The position numbers and the translations under genes were made by a program. From the NCBI GenBank assembly GCA_005884335.1, contig VBCJ01000258.1:1-11526 (forward strand): a DNA stretch of 11,526 nt. Direction: 5' to 3'. The notes under the pieces were generated by a model. That model was given only the letters and a program-made list of their open reading frames with translations. It ran no database searches and was not told where the DNA came from. The DNA is from Betaproteobacteria bacterium (GTDB taxonomy: Bacteria; Pseudomonadota; Gammaproteobacteria; Burkholderiales; SG8-39). Positions 1 to 7,833 of the stretch are shown here, one piece after another (the first letter of the stretch is position 1; the number at the start of each line of letters is the position of its first letter).

Positions 1-659
1 TGGGCGCGACCGAGATCATGTTCGAAGGCGTGCCGGTGTGGCCGGACGCGGGGCGCTTCTGGAAAATGATCCAGGACCACAGGGTGACGGTGTTCTATAC
101 GGCGCCCACCGCGATCCGCACGCTCATCAAGGCGGGCGGCGATCTGCCGAGGAAATACAACCTGAAGTCGCTGCGCATCCTCGGGACGGTCGGCGAGCCG
201 ATCAACCCCGAGGCGTGGATGTGGTACTACAACACCGTCGGCGACAAGCGCTGCCCGATCGTCGACACCTGGTGGCAGACCGAAACCAGCAGCCACCTGA
301 TCACGCCGCTTCCCGGCGTGCACGCCTTGAAGCCCGGCTCCTGCACCATGCCGCTGCCGGGCGTCATGGCGGCGATCGTGGACGAGACCGGCCGCGACGT
401 CGGGAAGGGCAAGGGCGGGATTCTCGTCATCAAGCGCCCGTGGCCGGGAATCATCCGCACCATCTGGGGCGATCCGGAGCGCTTCAAGAAGAGCTACTTT
501 CCGCCCGAGTTCAAGGGCAAGCATTACCTCGCGGGCGACGGCGCGAGCCGCGACAAGGACGGATACTTCCGCATCATCGCGAAGAGCGAAGAAATAGAGC
601 GGGACGTTTCGACCCTGGAGTGTCCCGCAATTCTCGAACAGTTGAAGCAGGCGATGTAA
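1..659 (+). CDS. Acetyl-CoA synthetase-like protein, 5'-partial and lacking most of its C-terminal domain
   Basis: The reading frame is open from the first bases (codons begin at position 3), so the gene starts before the window. The first in-frame ATG at 18 is internal to the conserved FEGVP block and is not the true start. What is seen is the second half of the large adenylation domain of an AMP-forming acetyl-CoA synthetase: YTAPTAIR, VGEPINPEAW, the VDTWWQTE nucleotide/acetate-pocket motif, WPGIIRTIWGDPERF and YLAGDGASRDKDGYF. After GYFRI, where such enzymes continue with GR(I/V)DDV, GHRLG and finally SGKIMRR, the protein jumps to IIAKSEEIE and a tail, DVSTLECPAILEQL, that resembles the extreme C-terminus of intact enzymes. 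About 100 residues including the catalytic lysine are therefore missing in frame. It probably cannot complete acetyl-CoA synthesis. It could be a decaying gene, a half-reaction enzyme or an assembly artefact. The next gene starts 60 bases downstream on the same strand. Confidence 0.85.
   Translation, partial: GATEIMFEGVPVWPDAGRFWKMIQDHRVTVFYTAPTAIRTLIKAGGDLPRKYNLKSLRILGTVGEPINPEAWMWYYNTVGDKRCPIVDTWWQTETSSHLITPLPGVHALKPGSCTMPLPGVMAAIVDETGRDVGKGKGGILVIKRPWPGIIRTIWGDPERFKKSYFPPEFKGKHYLAGDGASRDKDGYFRIIAKSEEIERDVSTLECPAILEQLKQAM
567..577 (+). other. Probable in-frame deletion junction in the truncated acetyl-CoA synthetase gene
   Basis: Here the conserved GYFRI block is fused directly to residues that normally follow the catalytic SGKIMRR(I) block. 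The bases cgcatcat at 570-577 could encode either the RI(M) of GYFRIM or the RI(I) of MRRII, so a short direct repeat shared by both sites would explain a precise in-frame loss. In the intact downstream paralogue the two matching sites (FRI ending at residue 548, RRI ending at residue 650) are 102 codons apart. The ancestral sequence is not available, so the repeat mechanism is inference. Confidence 0.5.
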
Positions 660-719
660 TCGGTACGGTAGCTTCCTGGTAGTTCCTGGCCCAAACCACG
701 CACGGAGACGAGCTCTACC

Positions 720-2828
720 ATGACAAAGAAAACTAGAGCGACGGAACACACCGAGTTCAGCGAAGCGCAGATCGCGGTGCATTGGAAGGAAGAAGAGCGT
801 TTCCGGCCGCCGAAGAAATTCGTTGAGCAGGCGAACGCGAAGGACCGGGATATTCGCGAGCGCTTCGGCCCGAAGAAATTCCCCAACTGCTTCAGGGAAT
901 ACGCCGATATGTTGACCTGGTTCGAGCCGTATCGCACGATCCTCGACACGAGCAAGCCGCCCTTCTGGAAATGGTTCGTGGGCGGCAAGATCAACGCGAG
1001 CTACAACTGCGTCGATCGCCACCTCGCGCAGTATCGCAACAAGGCGGCGCTCATCTTTGTCCCCGAACCCGAAGATGAGCCGACGGTCGCGCTGACGTAT
1101 CAGGAGCTCTATAACCGGGTGAATGAAATGGCGGCGCTGCTCCGCGACTTTTGCGGCCTCAAAGCGGGCGACCGCGTGACCTTCCACCTGCCGATGACGC
1201 TTGAACTGCCCATCACGATGCTCGCTTGTGCGCGACTGGGCGTCATTCACTCGCAGGTGTTCGGCGGATTCTCCGGCCAGGCGTGCGGCACGCGCATCCA
1301 GGACTCGGGCAGCCACATCCTCATCTCGATGGACGCCTACTGGCGCGCGGGAAAACTCGGCGATCACAAGGCGAACGCCGACATCGCGGTGCAAACCGCG
1401 CAAGAGATGGGGCAGCAGGTGGACAAGGTCCTTATCTGGCAGCGTTACCCCGGCAAGTACAGTTCGCCGACGCCGATGGTCAAGGGGCGCGATTTCTTCG
1501 TCAACGAAGTCCTGAAGAATTACCACGGCAAGCGCGTTGACCCCCTGCCGATGGACTCGGAAGCGCCGTTATTCCTGATGTATACCAGCGGGAGCACGGG
1601 CAAACCCAAGGGATGCCAACACCGCACCGGGGGATATCTCGCCTACGTCGCCGGCACCTCCAAGTACATTCAGGACATTCATCCGACCGACACTTACTGG
1701 TGCATGGCGGATATCGGCTGGATCACCGGGCATTCGTACATCGTCTACGGCCCGCTCGCCGTCGCCGCCACGAGCGTCGTGTACGAGGGCGTTCCCACCC
1801 ATCCCGATGCGGGACGTCCGTGGAGAATCGCCGAGCGGCTGGGCGTCAATATCTTCCACACCGCGCCGACCTCGATCCGCATGTTGCGGAAACAGGGACC
1901 CGAAGAACCGAAAAAGTACAACTACCACTTCAAGCACATGACGACCGTCGGCGAACCCATCGAGCCTGAAGCGTGGCGCTGGTACTACCACGAGGTCGGC
2001 AAAGGCGAAGCCGTCATCGTCGATACCTGGTGGCAGACCGAGAACGGCGGATTCCTATGCAGCACGGTGCCCGCCATCGACCCGATGAAACCCGGCAGCG
2101 CGGGACCCGGGGTGCCCGGCATCTATCCGATCATCTACGATGAAAACGGCAAGGAGGTTCGCGCGGGCTCCGGCCAGGCGGGCAACATCTGCATCCGCAA
2201 TCCGTGGCCCGGGATCATGCAGACGATCTGGGGCGATCCCGAACGGTTCGTCGATCAGTATTACGCGCGCTACTGCAAGAACCGCCACAGCAAGGACTGG
2301 CGCGATTGGCCCTATCTGGCGGGAGACGGGGCGATGCAGGCGGCGGACGGCTACTTCCGCATCCTGGGCCGCATTGACGATGTCATCAATGTCGCCGGCC
2401 ATCGCCTCGGTACGAAGGAGATCGAGTCTGCGTGCCTGACGGTGCCTGAAGTCGCTGAAGCCGCGGCGGTGCCGGTCGCCGACGAGCTGAAAGGGCGCGT
2501 GCCCGAGATTTACATTGCGCTCAAGCCGGGCTATCAAGCCAGTCAAGAGATCGTCAACCGCGTGATCAAGGCGAACGAGGATCTGATCGGCAAGATCGCG
2601 CGACCGAAAAGCGTATATATCGTGCCCGACATGCCCAAAACGCGCTCCGGCAAGATCATGCGGCGCATTTTGGCTTCGATTTCGAATCGGAAGGACGTGG
2701 GTGACGTCACGACGCTTGCCAATCCCGATGTGGTCGAACAGATCCGCGTGTCGGTGCAAGGCAAGGAAAAAGTCGCGTCGAAAGACGCCTTGCCCGAGGA
2801 CATCGCCAAATTCGGAGAGAACGACTAG
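720..2828 (+). CDS. acs: Acetyl-CoA synthetase (AMP-forming), full length, 702 aa
   Basis: A cytoplasmic enzyme of the ANL superfamily that converts acetate, ATP and CoA to acetyl-CoA, AMP and PPi through an acetyl-adenylate. Motifs appear in the expected order: N-terminal WFVGGKINASYNCVDRHL, P-loop YTSGSTGKPKG (288-298), GWITGHSY, VGEPIEPEAW, WWQTE (437-441, with the tryptophan that limits the acyl pocket to small acids), GDG (535-537), GRIDDV (550-555), GHRLGTKEIE, and SGKIMRR (643-649) with the catalytic Lys645, equivalent to the lysine that is often acetylated in family members. Acetate is the likely substrate; propionate or a similar small acid cannot be excluded. A GGAG at 704-707 lies 12 bases before the ATG. 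The protein is somewhat longer than the usual roughly 650 aa, with an acidic/lysine-rich C-terminal tail. It carries SKDWRDWPYLAGDG where the upstream partial gene has a plain KGKHYLAGDG, so the two are different lineages, not a fresh duplication. Confidence 0.93.
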   Translation: MTKKTRATEHTEFSEAQIAVHWKEEERFRPPKKFVEQANAKDRDIRERFGPKKFPNCFREYADMLTWFEPYRTILDTSKPPFWKWFVGGKINASYNCVDRHLAQYRNKAALIFVPEPEDEPTVALTYQELYNRVNEMAALLRDFCGLKAGDRVTFHLPMTLELPITMLACARLGVIHSQVFGGFSGQACGTRIQDSGSHILISMDAYWRAGKLGDHKANADIAVQTAQEMGQQVDKVLIWQRYPGKYSSPTPMVKGRDFFVNEVLKNYHGKRVDPLPMDSEAPLFLMYTSGSTGKPKGCQHRTGGYLAYVAGTSKYIQDIHPTDTYWCMADIGWITGHSYIVYGPLAVAATSVVYEGVPTHPDAGRPWRIAERLGVNIFHTAPTSIRMLRKQGPEEPKKYNYHFKHMTTVGEPIEPEAWRWYYHEVGKGEAVIVDTWWQTENGGFLCSTVPAIDPMKPGSAGPGVPGIYPIIYDENGKEVRAGSGQAGNICIRNPWPGIMQTIWGDPERFVDQYYARYCKNRHSKDWRDWPYLAGDGAMQAADGYFRILGRIDDVINVAGHRLGTKEIESACLTVPEVAEAAAVPVADELKGRVPEIYIALKPGYQASQEIVNRVIKANEDLIGKIARPKSVYIVPDMPKTRSGKIMRRILASISNRKDVGDVTTLANPDVVEQIRVSVQGKEKVASKDALPEDIAKFGEND

Positions 2829-2893
2829 TACTGGCCACGAGGGCCGTATGCTCATCCTGGAAGGGTCGCCGCGGCGCGTGCGGCGGCAGAGCA

Positions 2894-2925
2894 GCGTCTA
2901 GCGACTCGGTTGCGAGCGTAGACGC
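2894..2925 (+). terminator. Strong hairpin after acs, possible terminator without a T-tract
   Basis: GCGTCTA at 2894-2900 is perfectly complementary to TAGACGC at 2919-2925. A second inner stem, CTCG/CGAG, closes a GTTG loop at 2909-2912. It stands 66 bases past the acs stop and 54 bases before the tRNA. No run of T follows, so a classical intrinsic terminator is not shown. It could act with Rho or protect the 3' end of the acs messenger. Confidence 0.35.
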
Positions 2926-2959
2926 GGCCGGATACCGCGCGGGTTTGCTCGCGGTCGCG

Positions 2960-2965
2960 TAAAAT
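2960..2965 (+). promoter_or_regulatory. Putative -10 box for tRNA-Ser
   Basis: TAAAAT, a 5/6 match to TATAAT, ends 13 bases before the mature tRNA 5' end and is followed by a GC-rich stretch, as is usual for stable RNA promoters. No convincing -35 hexamer is seen at 16-18 bases upstream. Confidence 0.35.
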
Positions 2966-2978
2966 CCTCCGCTCGACC

Positions 2979-3071
<93 letters not shown>

Positions 3072-3160
3072 ACCCGTCCCAGGAAGTCCCGGAACGTCTG
3101 TCGTTGGATCCGTACAGGAATGTTACAACCGCGTCTCTAATCGGATGCAATAATTCCGCG

Positions 3161-5857
3161 CTAACAATCCCACGGATTCGGGTTTTCCGTTCCAAGATCA
3201 TAGCTTGCGATAGCCTTGGCCACGACCTCGCGCTCGACGCTGCCTTCATCGGCGAGCGCCTTGAGCGCGGCGACCGTCACGTGATAGCGATCGACCTCGA
3301 AGAAGCTGCGTAGCGCCGCGCGCGTGTCGCTGCGGCCGTAGCCGTCGGTTCCAAGCGTGACGTAGCGGCGAGGCGTCCAGGTGCGGATGAGGTCGGGAAC
3401 CGTACGCATGTAGTCGGTCGCGGCCACGATGGGGCCGCTCGTGTTCGCAAGGCAGCGCTCGACCCAGGATTTCCTCGGCTCGGCCTCCGGATGCAGACGA
3501 TTCCAGCGCTCGGCGCCCAGGCCGTCGCGGCGCAGTTCGGTGAAGCTGGTGACGCTCCACACGTCGGCGGCGAGCCCCCAGTCGTTCTCCAGCATTTCTG
3601 CCGCCGCCAGCACCTCTCGCAGTATTGTCCCCGCGCCGAGCAGTTGCACCGCGTTTTTCTTTTGAGCGTTCGCGGCGCGCAATTTGTACATGCCCTTGAG
3701 GATGCCATCCCTCGCATCCTCCGGCATCGGCGGATGCGCGTAGTTTTCGTTCATCACCGTGATGTAGTAAAAGACATCTTCCCGCGCTTCGAGCATGCGC
3801 CGCATGCCGTCCTGCACGATGGCGATCAACTCATAGCCGAAGCATGGATCCCAGGCTACGCAATTGGGCACGGTGGAAAACAGCAGATGGCTCGACCCAT
3901 CCTCGTGCTGCAAACCCTCGCCGGAGAGCGTAGTGCGCCCGGCCGTGGCGCCGAGCAGAAAACCGCGCGCGCGCGAATCGCCCGCGGCCCAGATCAGGTC
4001 GCCGACTCGCTGGAAACCGAAGCAGGAGTAGAAGATATAGAACGGCAGCATCGACACGCCGTGCGCGCTGTAGCTGGTCGCGGCGGCTAGCCAGGACGAG
4101 ATCGCGCCGGCCTCGCTAATGCCTTCTTCCAGAATCTGCCCGTCCTTCGCTTCCTTGTAGTAGAGCAGTTCGTCCCTGTCTTCGGGTTCGTAAAGCTGGC
4201 CGAAGGGAGAATAGATCGCCACCTGGCGAAACAGCGATTGCATACCGAAAGTGCGCGCCTCGTCGGCGACTATGGGCACGACATGCTTTCCGATGGATTT
4301 GTCGCGCAGAAGCTGCGAGAGCATCTGCACGAACACCATGGTGGTCGATTGCTCGCGTTCGCCGCTGCCCGCGAGCAGCTTGCTGAATTCGGATAGCGCC
4401 GGAACGGGCAGGTTCCGCGTCCTTCCTTCGCGCGAAGGCAGATAGCCGCCGAGCGCAATGCGGCGCGCGTGCAGGTATTTCATCTCGGGAGTGTCCTCGT
4501 CCGGTTTGTACAGGCGCAGCGCGCCTACGTCCGCGTCGGAAAGCGGCAGCGCGAAGCGATCGCGGAAAGCCAGCAGTGCGTCGTCCTCCAGCTTTTTCTG
4601 CTGATGGGCGCCCATCTTGCCTTGCCCCTCGTGACCCATGCCGTAGCCCTTCTTGGTCTGCGCGAGAATCACGGTCGGCTGGCCCCTATGCGACGCGGCC
4701 GCGAGATAGCCGGCGTAGATCTTGACCGGGTCGTGACCACCGCGCCTGAGCCGGTCGATATCTTCGTCCGACAGATGCGCCACGATCGCTTGCAGCTCGG
4801 GATACTTGTTGAAAAAATGCTCGCGATTGAAGCGGCCGTCGGTAGCGGCGTAGGTCTGAAACTCGCCATCGACGGTTTCGTGCAGTCGTTTCAGGATGAC
4901 GCCTTCGGTATCGCGCGCGAACAGCGGGTCCCAGTCCGAGCCCCACAGCACCTTGACGACGTTCCAGCCGGCGCCCGCGTACAACCCCTCCAGCTCTTGG
5001 ACGATCGAACCGTTGCCGCGAACCGGCCCATCCAGCCGCTGTAGATTGCAATTGACGACGAAGACGAGATTGTCGAGACCTTCGCGCGCCGCGAGCGAAA
5101 GACCGGCGATGGACTCCGGTTCGTCCATCTCGCCGTCGCCCACGAAGCACCATACCTTGCGCGCGGCCGTTTGCAGAATGCCGCGAGCGGCGAGGTAGCG
5201 CATGAAGCGCGCCTGGTAGATCGCGTTCAGCGCGCCGAGCCCCATCGAACCCGTCGGGAACTGCCAGAAACCCGGCATCAGCCATGGGTGACAGTAGGAC
5301 GACAGTCCCTTGCCTGCGGTTTCACGCCGGTAATTCGCCAGATTTTCCTCGGCAAGCCGCCCTTCCAGAAAAGCGCGCGCATAGACGCCCGGCGCGGAAT
5401 GCGGCTGGAAGTACACCGCATCACCGTTCGGGCCAGCGCGGAAAAAATGGTTGTACCCCACTTCGAACAGGTCCGCGGATGAAGCATAGGTCGCCAGGTG
5501 CCCGCCAAGTTCCGGGTGCTCGCGATTGGCGCGCACCACCATGGCGAGCGCGTTCCAGCGCACCAGCGCGCCGAGCCTTGCCTCAACCTCAAGATTGCCG
5601 GGGAACTGGGGCTGATCGGCAAGCGAGACGGTGTTGCAATACGGCGTGCTGAGAAAGGGCGGCAGCGGAACGCGCCGCGCACGGGCATGATCGAGCAACC
5701 GGCGCAGAAGGAAATGTGCGCGCTCCGCGCCTTCTGTCTCCAGTACCGCATCGAACGCTTGCAGCCATTCGCGGGTTTCGACGGGATCGGCGTCCTTGGG
5801 CAACACGCGCCAATACCCGGAAAAAACCAGCTCGGTGCGGTCGGAAAGATCAGTCAT
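3161..5857 (-). CDS. aceE: Pyruvate dehydrogenase E1 component, homodimeric type (AceE), 898 aa
   Basis: A cytoplasmic thiamine-diphosphate enzyme that decarboxylates pyruvate and acetylates the lipoyl group of the E2 subunit. Length fits the family (E. coli about 887 aa). The ThDP/Mg site is present as GDG (240-242), 26 residues, then NCN (269-271). Aligning from memory with E. coli AceE, His120, His153, His418 (in GAHQQKKL), Glu582 and His651 (in GLQHEDG) correspond to its active-site residues H106, H142, H407, E571 and H640, so the enzyme looks catalytically intact. The C-terminal domain contains SVTSFTELRRDG and TLGTDGYGRSD. A strong ribosome binding site, GGAGGG (5862-5867), sits 4 bases before the ATG. 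It lies 92 bases downstream of the amidohydrolase gene on the same strand and may be the last gene of that transcript. No E2 (aceF) or E3 (lpd) gene is next to it; it ends facing the tRNA. No clear terminator is seen in 3070-3160. Another 2-oxo acid as substrate is possible but less likely. Confidence 0.95.
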   Translation of the reverse strand: MTDLSDRTELVFSGYWRVLPKDADPVETREWLQAFDAVLETEGAERAHFLLRRLLDHARARRVPLPPFLSTPYCNTVSLADQPQFPGNLEVEARLGALVRWNALAMVVRANREHPELGGHLATYASSADLFEVGYNHFFRAGPNGDAVYFQPHSAPGVYARAFLEGRLAEENLANYRRETAGKGLSSYCHPWLMPGFWQFPTGSMGLGALNAIYQARFMRYLAARGILQTAARKVWCFVGDGEMDEPESIAGLSLAAREGLDNLVFVVNCNLQRLDGPVRGNGSIVQELEGLYAGAGWNVVKVLWGSDWDPLFARDTEGVILKRLHETVDGEFQTYAATDGRFNREHFFNKYPELQAIVAHLSDEDIDRLRRGGHDPVKIYAGYLAAASHRGQPTVILAQTKKGYGMGHEGQGKMGAHQQKKLEDDALLAFRDRFALPLSDADVGALRLYKPDEDTPEMKYLHARRIALGGYLPSREGRTRNLPVPALSEFSKLLAGSGEREQSTTMVFVQMLSQLLRDKSIGKHVVPIVADEARTFGMQSLFRQVAIYSPFGQLYEPEDRDELLYYKEAKDGQILEEGISEAGAISSWLAAATSYSAHGVSMLPFYIFYSCFGFQRVGDLIWAAGDSRARGFLLGATAGRTTLSGEGLQHEDGSSHLLFSTVPNCVAWDPCFGYELIAIVQDGMRRMLEAREDVFYYITVMNENYAHPPMPEDARDGILKGMYKLRAANAQKKNAVQLLGAGTILREVLAAAEMLENDWGLAADVWSVTSFTELRRDGLGAERWNRLHPEAEPRKSWVERCLANTSGPIVAATDYMRTVPDLIRTWTPRRYVTLGTDGYGRSDTRAALRSFFEVDRYHVTVAALKALADEGSVEREVVAKAIASYDLGTENPNPWDC

Positions 5858-5949
5858 GCAACCCTCCGTAATTCGCGGTTGAGGCGTCTTAGCGGCTGCT
5901 CAAGTCTGATATTGACAGCCCAGGATATGGCGTCCTCCCGGACCGGCTT

Positions 5950-7734
5950 CTAGGACCGCCGGATCCAGCCGTAGCGCCGGTTGCTCGGATGCCCGCCCGC
6001 GGCGAGGTAATCCCGGCGAAGCGCGGCGAGCTTGTCCTCCGGAACCGTGTGCAGCGCGCCGCGGTCGGCCCCGGGTCTGGACAAGCCGGGAAAGTCCAGC
6101 GTCGCTTTCAGCTGGTCCGGGATCAGCTTCTCGTAGTCGCGCGGCACTGGCCTGTACGCCGCGGTGTTGGTCGGCAGCTTGTACAGCGCCGCAGAATTCA
6201 GTCCGAGGATGCGCCGCTTGTCCTGCGCGGTGAGCTGCGGATAGCCGTACTTCTTCGCCATCTCCTGCGGGATCTGGAAGCGCCAGAAGGCCTCGATCTG
6301 CCATTGCGGCGCGCCGTACCAGAGCGCATCCGAGCCGAACACGATGCGGCTCGGCCCCAGGTACTTCATGAGCTGCCCGAGCATGTGCGCGCACACGCTC
6401 GGAAACGTGACGACGCAGGAGGCGAAGGTGGTGCCGATCTCGGCGTACACGTTCTTGAGCGGCGCCGAGATCTGCGCGAACTCGGTGAGCCAGCGCAGAT
6501 CCGGAACGCCGTTGCGCAGCTTCCCGGCGCGGATCCCGGCGAGCGACTCGGCGTCGAAGAAACGCGGCCCGAAGCAAGCGTGGTAGATGATGAAATTGAA
6601 TTCCGGCCAGTCGTGCGAGACCTTCGGCAGATCGCTCGGGGCTCCCTGCTCGGGCGTGTCCGGCGCGGCAGGCGCGAGCCCCTTGTGGATGCAGATGTTG
6701 AAGAAGCCCGGATGCTTTTCCAGCTCTTTGCGGTTGTTCCGGATGAGCTCGTAAGTGGGATAAGCGACCTGCTCGTCGTCGAGCCGCCACTGCTTGAGCT
6801 CGCTCTCGGGATCGGCGTCGAGCTTCGCGGTATAGGCGATGTTGTAGCCTTTCCACGAATCCGGATGGAACCGCTCGATCTGCTGCTGCATGAAACCGAG
6901 GTTGTGCTTGCCGGGAAAGATTTGGCCGTGCGCGAGCAGCCGCGTCGAGCCGGCGATCTGGTTCACCCAGTCTCTCACGGCGGCGGTCTGGAAGCCGGTC
7001 AGGTTCATCGCGCTGAGGGACTCGTCGACGCTTCTCGGGATGCGCGGCTTGGCGCCGCCCGGCGGCTCGAACAGGCCGAGCGGCGCATTGCTCAGGATGG
7101 CGACCGCCACCTGGCTGTCGAGATAGACATCCTTGATGAACTTCGCGAGGTGGAAGTTCGCGCCGGTGATCGGGGTCTGGCCGAGCGCGGGGTTCCATGC
7201 GGCCCACGGGCGTCCGAGTTCGTCAGGCAAGCCCTCGGCGTTAAACGGGTTCTTGTCGAAGCCGGCGGCAGAAGCCGCGGGACCAGCGCCTTGCGACATC
7301 GCGCGCAGCGCCAGCGGTCCGCTGAAGGACTCGCGGATCATGTGCAGCTGATCGTCGAAGACGAACAGATCGCGCGGCACGCCATCGGCGGCGTGCGCGG
7401 GACCGAAGAGCTCGAGCGGACTCACCTCGAAGAAGCGGCCGAACACCTCGTTCATGGCGACGAACGCCGCCGCCATGCCGCCGGAGGAAGCGAGGAAGCG
7501 CCGCCGGCTCATCCCCAGCTGCTTCGCCGCCTTATCGGCAAGCTGGGTGATGCGCGCCTCGACCTGGCGCTGCTCGAGCGTCTGCGGATGCGGGAAGTAT
7601 TCGCCGTTCGACACCACCTGAGTCGGGATTGGCGAGCCGAGCCCTTCCGCCTCGTCGGCGCGCACCAACTCGGCAAGCTGGCGCTCGGATAGCCACGAGT
7701 CTTCTTCGCGTGAACCGGGCAAGCGTTTTTGCAT
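5950..7734 (-). CDS. Tat-exported metal-dependent amidohydrolase (amidohydrolase 2 type), 594 aa
   Basis: Similar to PF04909-type TIM-barrel hydrolases and decarboxylases; the substrate is unknown. The start at 7734 is chosen because AGGAGG lies 5 bases upstream. An in-frame ATG at 7761, giving nine more residues, has no ribosome binding site near it. About 75 hydrophilic residues precede a twin-arginine motif SRRRFL (76-81), then an alanine-rich hydrophobic stretch ending near GPAHAA, so a folded, metal-loaded protein is probably exported to the periplasm. The barrel begins at FVFDDQLH (Gln129 and His131, in place of the usual HxH pair). It continues with ICIHKG (His350), IIYHA (His385), VYAEIGTTF (Glu432) and VFGSDALWYG (Asp469), which match the remaining metal and catalytic positions of the family. 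RRILGLNSAALYKL is the usual late helix. It lies between the EutA-type gene and aceE on the same strand. Hydrolase, lactonase or decarboxylase activity cannot be told apart from the sequence alone. Confidence 0.85.
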   Translation of the reverse strand: MQKRLPGSREEDSWLSERQLAELVRADEAEGLGSPIPTQVVSNGEYFPHPQTLEQRQVEARITQLADKAAKQLGMSRRRFLASSGGMAAAFVAMNEVFGRFFEVSPLELFGPAHAADGVPRDLFVFDDQLHMIRESFSGPLALRAMSQGAGPAASAAGFDKNPFNAEGLPDELGRPWAAWNPALGQTPITGANFHLAKFIKDVYLDSQVAVAILSNAPLGLFEPPGGAKPRIPRSVDESLSAMNLTGFQTAAVRDWVNQIAGSTRLLAHGQIFPGKHNLGFMQQQIERFHPDSWKGYNIAYTAKLDADPESELKQWRLDDEQVAYPTYELIRNNRKELEKHPGFFNICIHKGLAPAAPDTPEQGAPSDLPKVSHDWPEFNFIIYHACFGPRFFDAESLAGIRAGKLRNGVPDLRWLTEFAQISAPLKNVYAEIGTTFASCVVTFPSVCAHMLGQLMKYLGPSRIVFGSDALWYGAPQWQIEAFWRFQIPQEMAKKYGYPQLTAQDKRRILGLNSAALYKLPTNTAAYRPVPRDYEKLIPDQLKATLDFPGLSRPGADRGALHTVPEDKLAALRRDYLAAGGHPSNRRYGWIRRS

Positions 7735-7739
7735 GATTT

Positions 7740-7745
7740 CCTCCT
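7740..7745 (-). promoter_or_regulatory. Ribosome binding site deciding the amidohydrolase start
   Basis: On the - strand this reads AGGAGG within CGAGGAGGAAATC, 5 bases before the ATG at 7734. It favours that start over the in-frame ATG at 7761, which has no comparable motif at proper distance. Confidence 0.75.
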
Positions 7746-7833
7746 CGCTGGCGTTGACCATGCCATTCTACGGTCAGCCGCGCCTCCACGTTGATGCCTC
7801 CGGCGGATCAGGCCCTCTCCGCTAAATCCCGAC

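Noticed and set aside
5989..7692. A 567-codon open frame on the + strand, opposite the amidohydrolase
   Set aside because: It mirrors the codon phase of a convincing gene in high-GC DNA. Its translation is Arg/Glu/Leu/Val-rich low-information sequence with no family motifs.
7735..7761. Upstream in-frame ATG at 7761 as start of the amidohydrolase
   Set aside because: No ribosome binding site near it, while AGGAGG sits ideally before the ATG at 7734.
7812..7822. GCCCTCTCCGC repeats the 3' end of the tRNA-Ser (3057-3067), suggesting an attachment-site duplication
   Set aside because: Only 11 bases match, the neighbouring bases differ, and there is no integrase or mobile gene between the copies. 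Chance in GC-rich DNA is enough.
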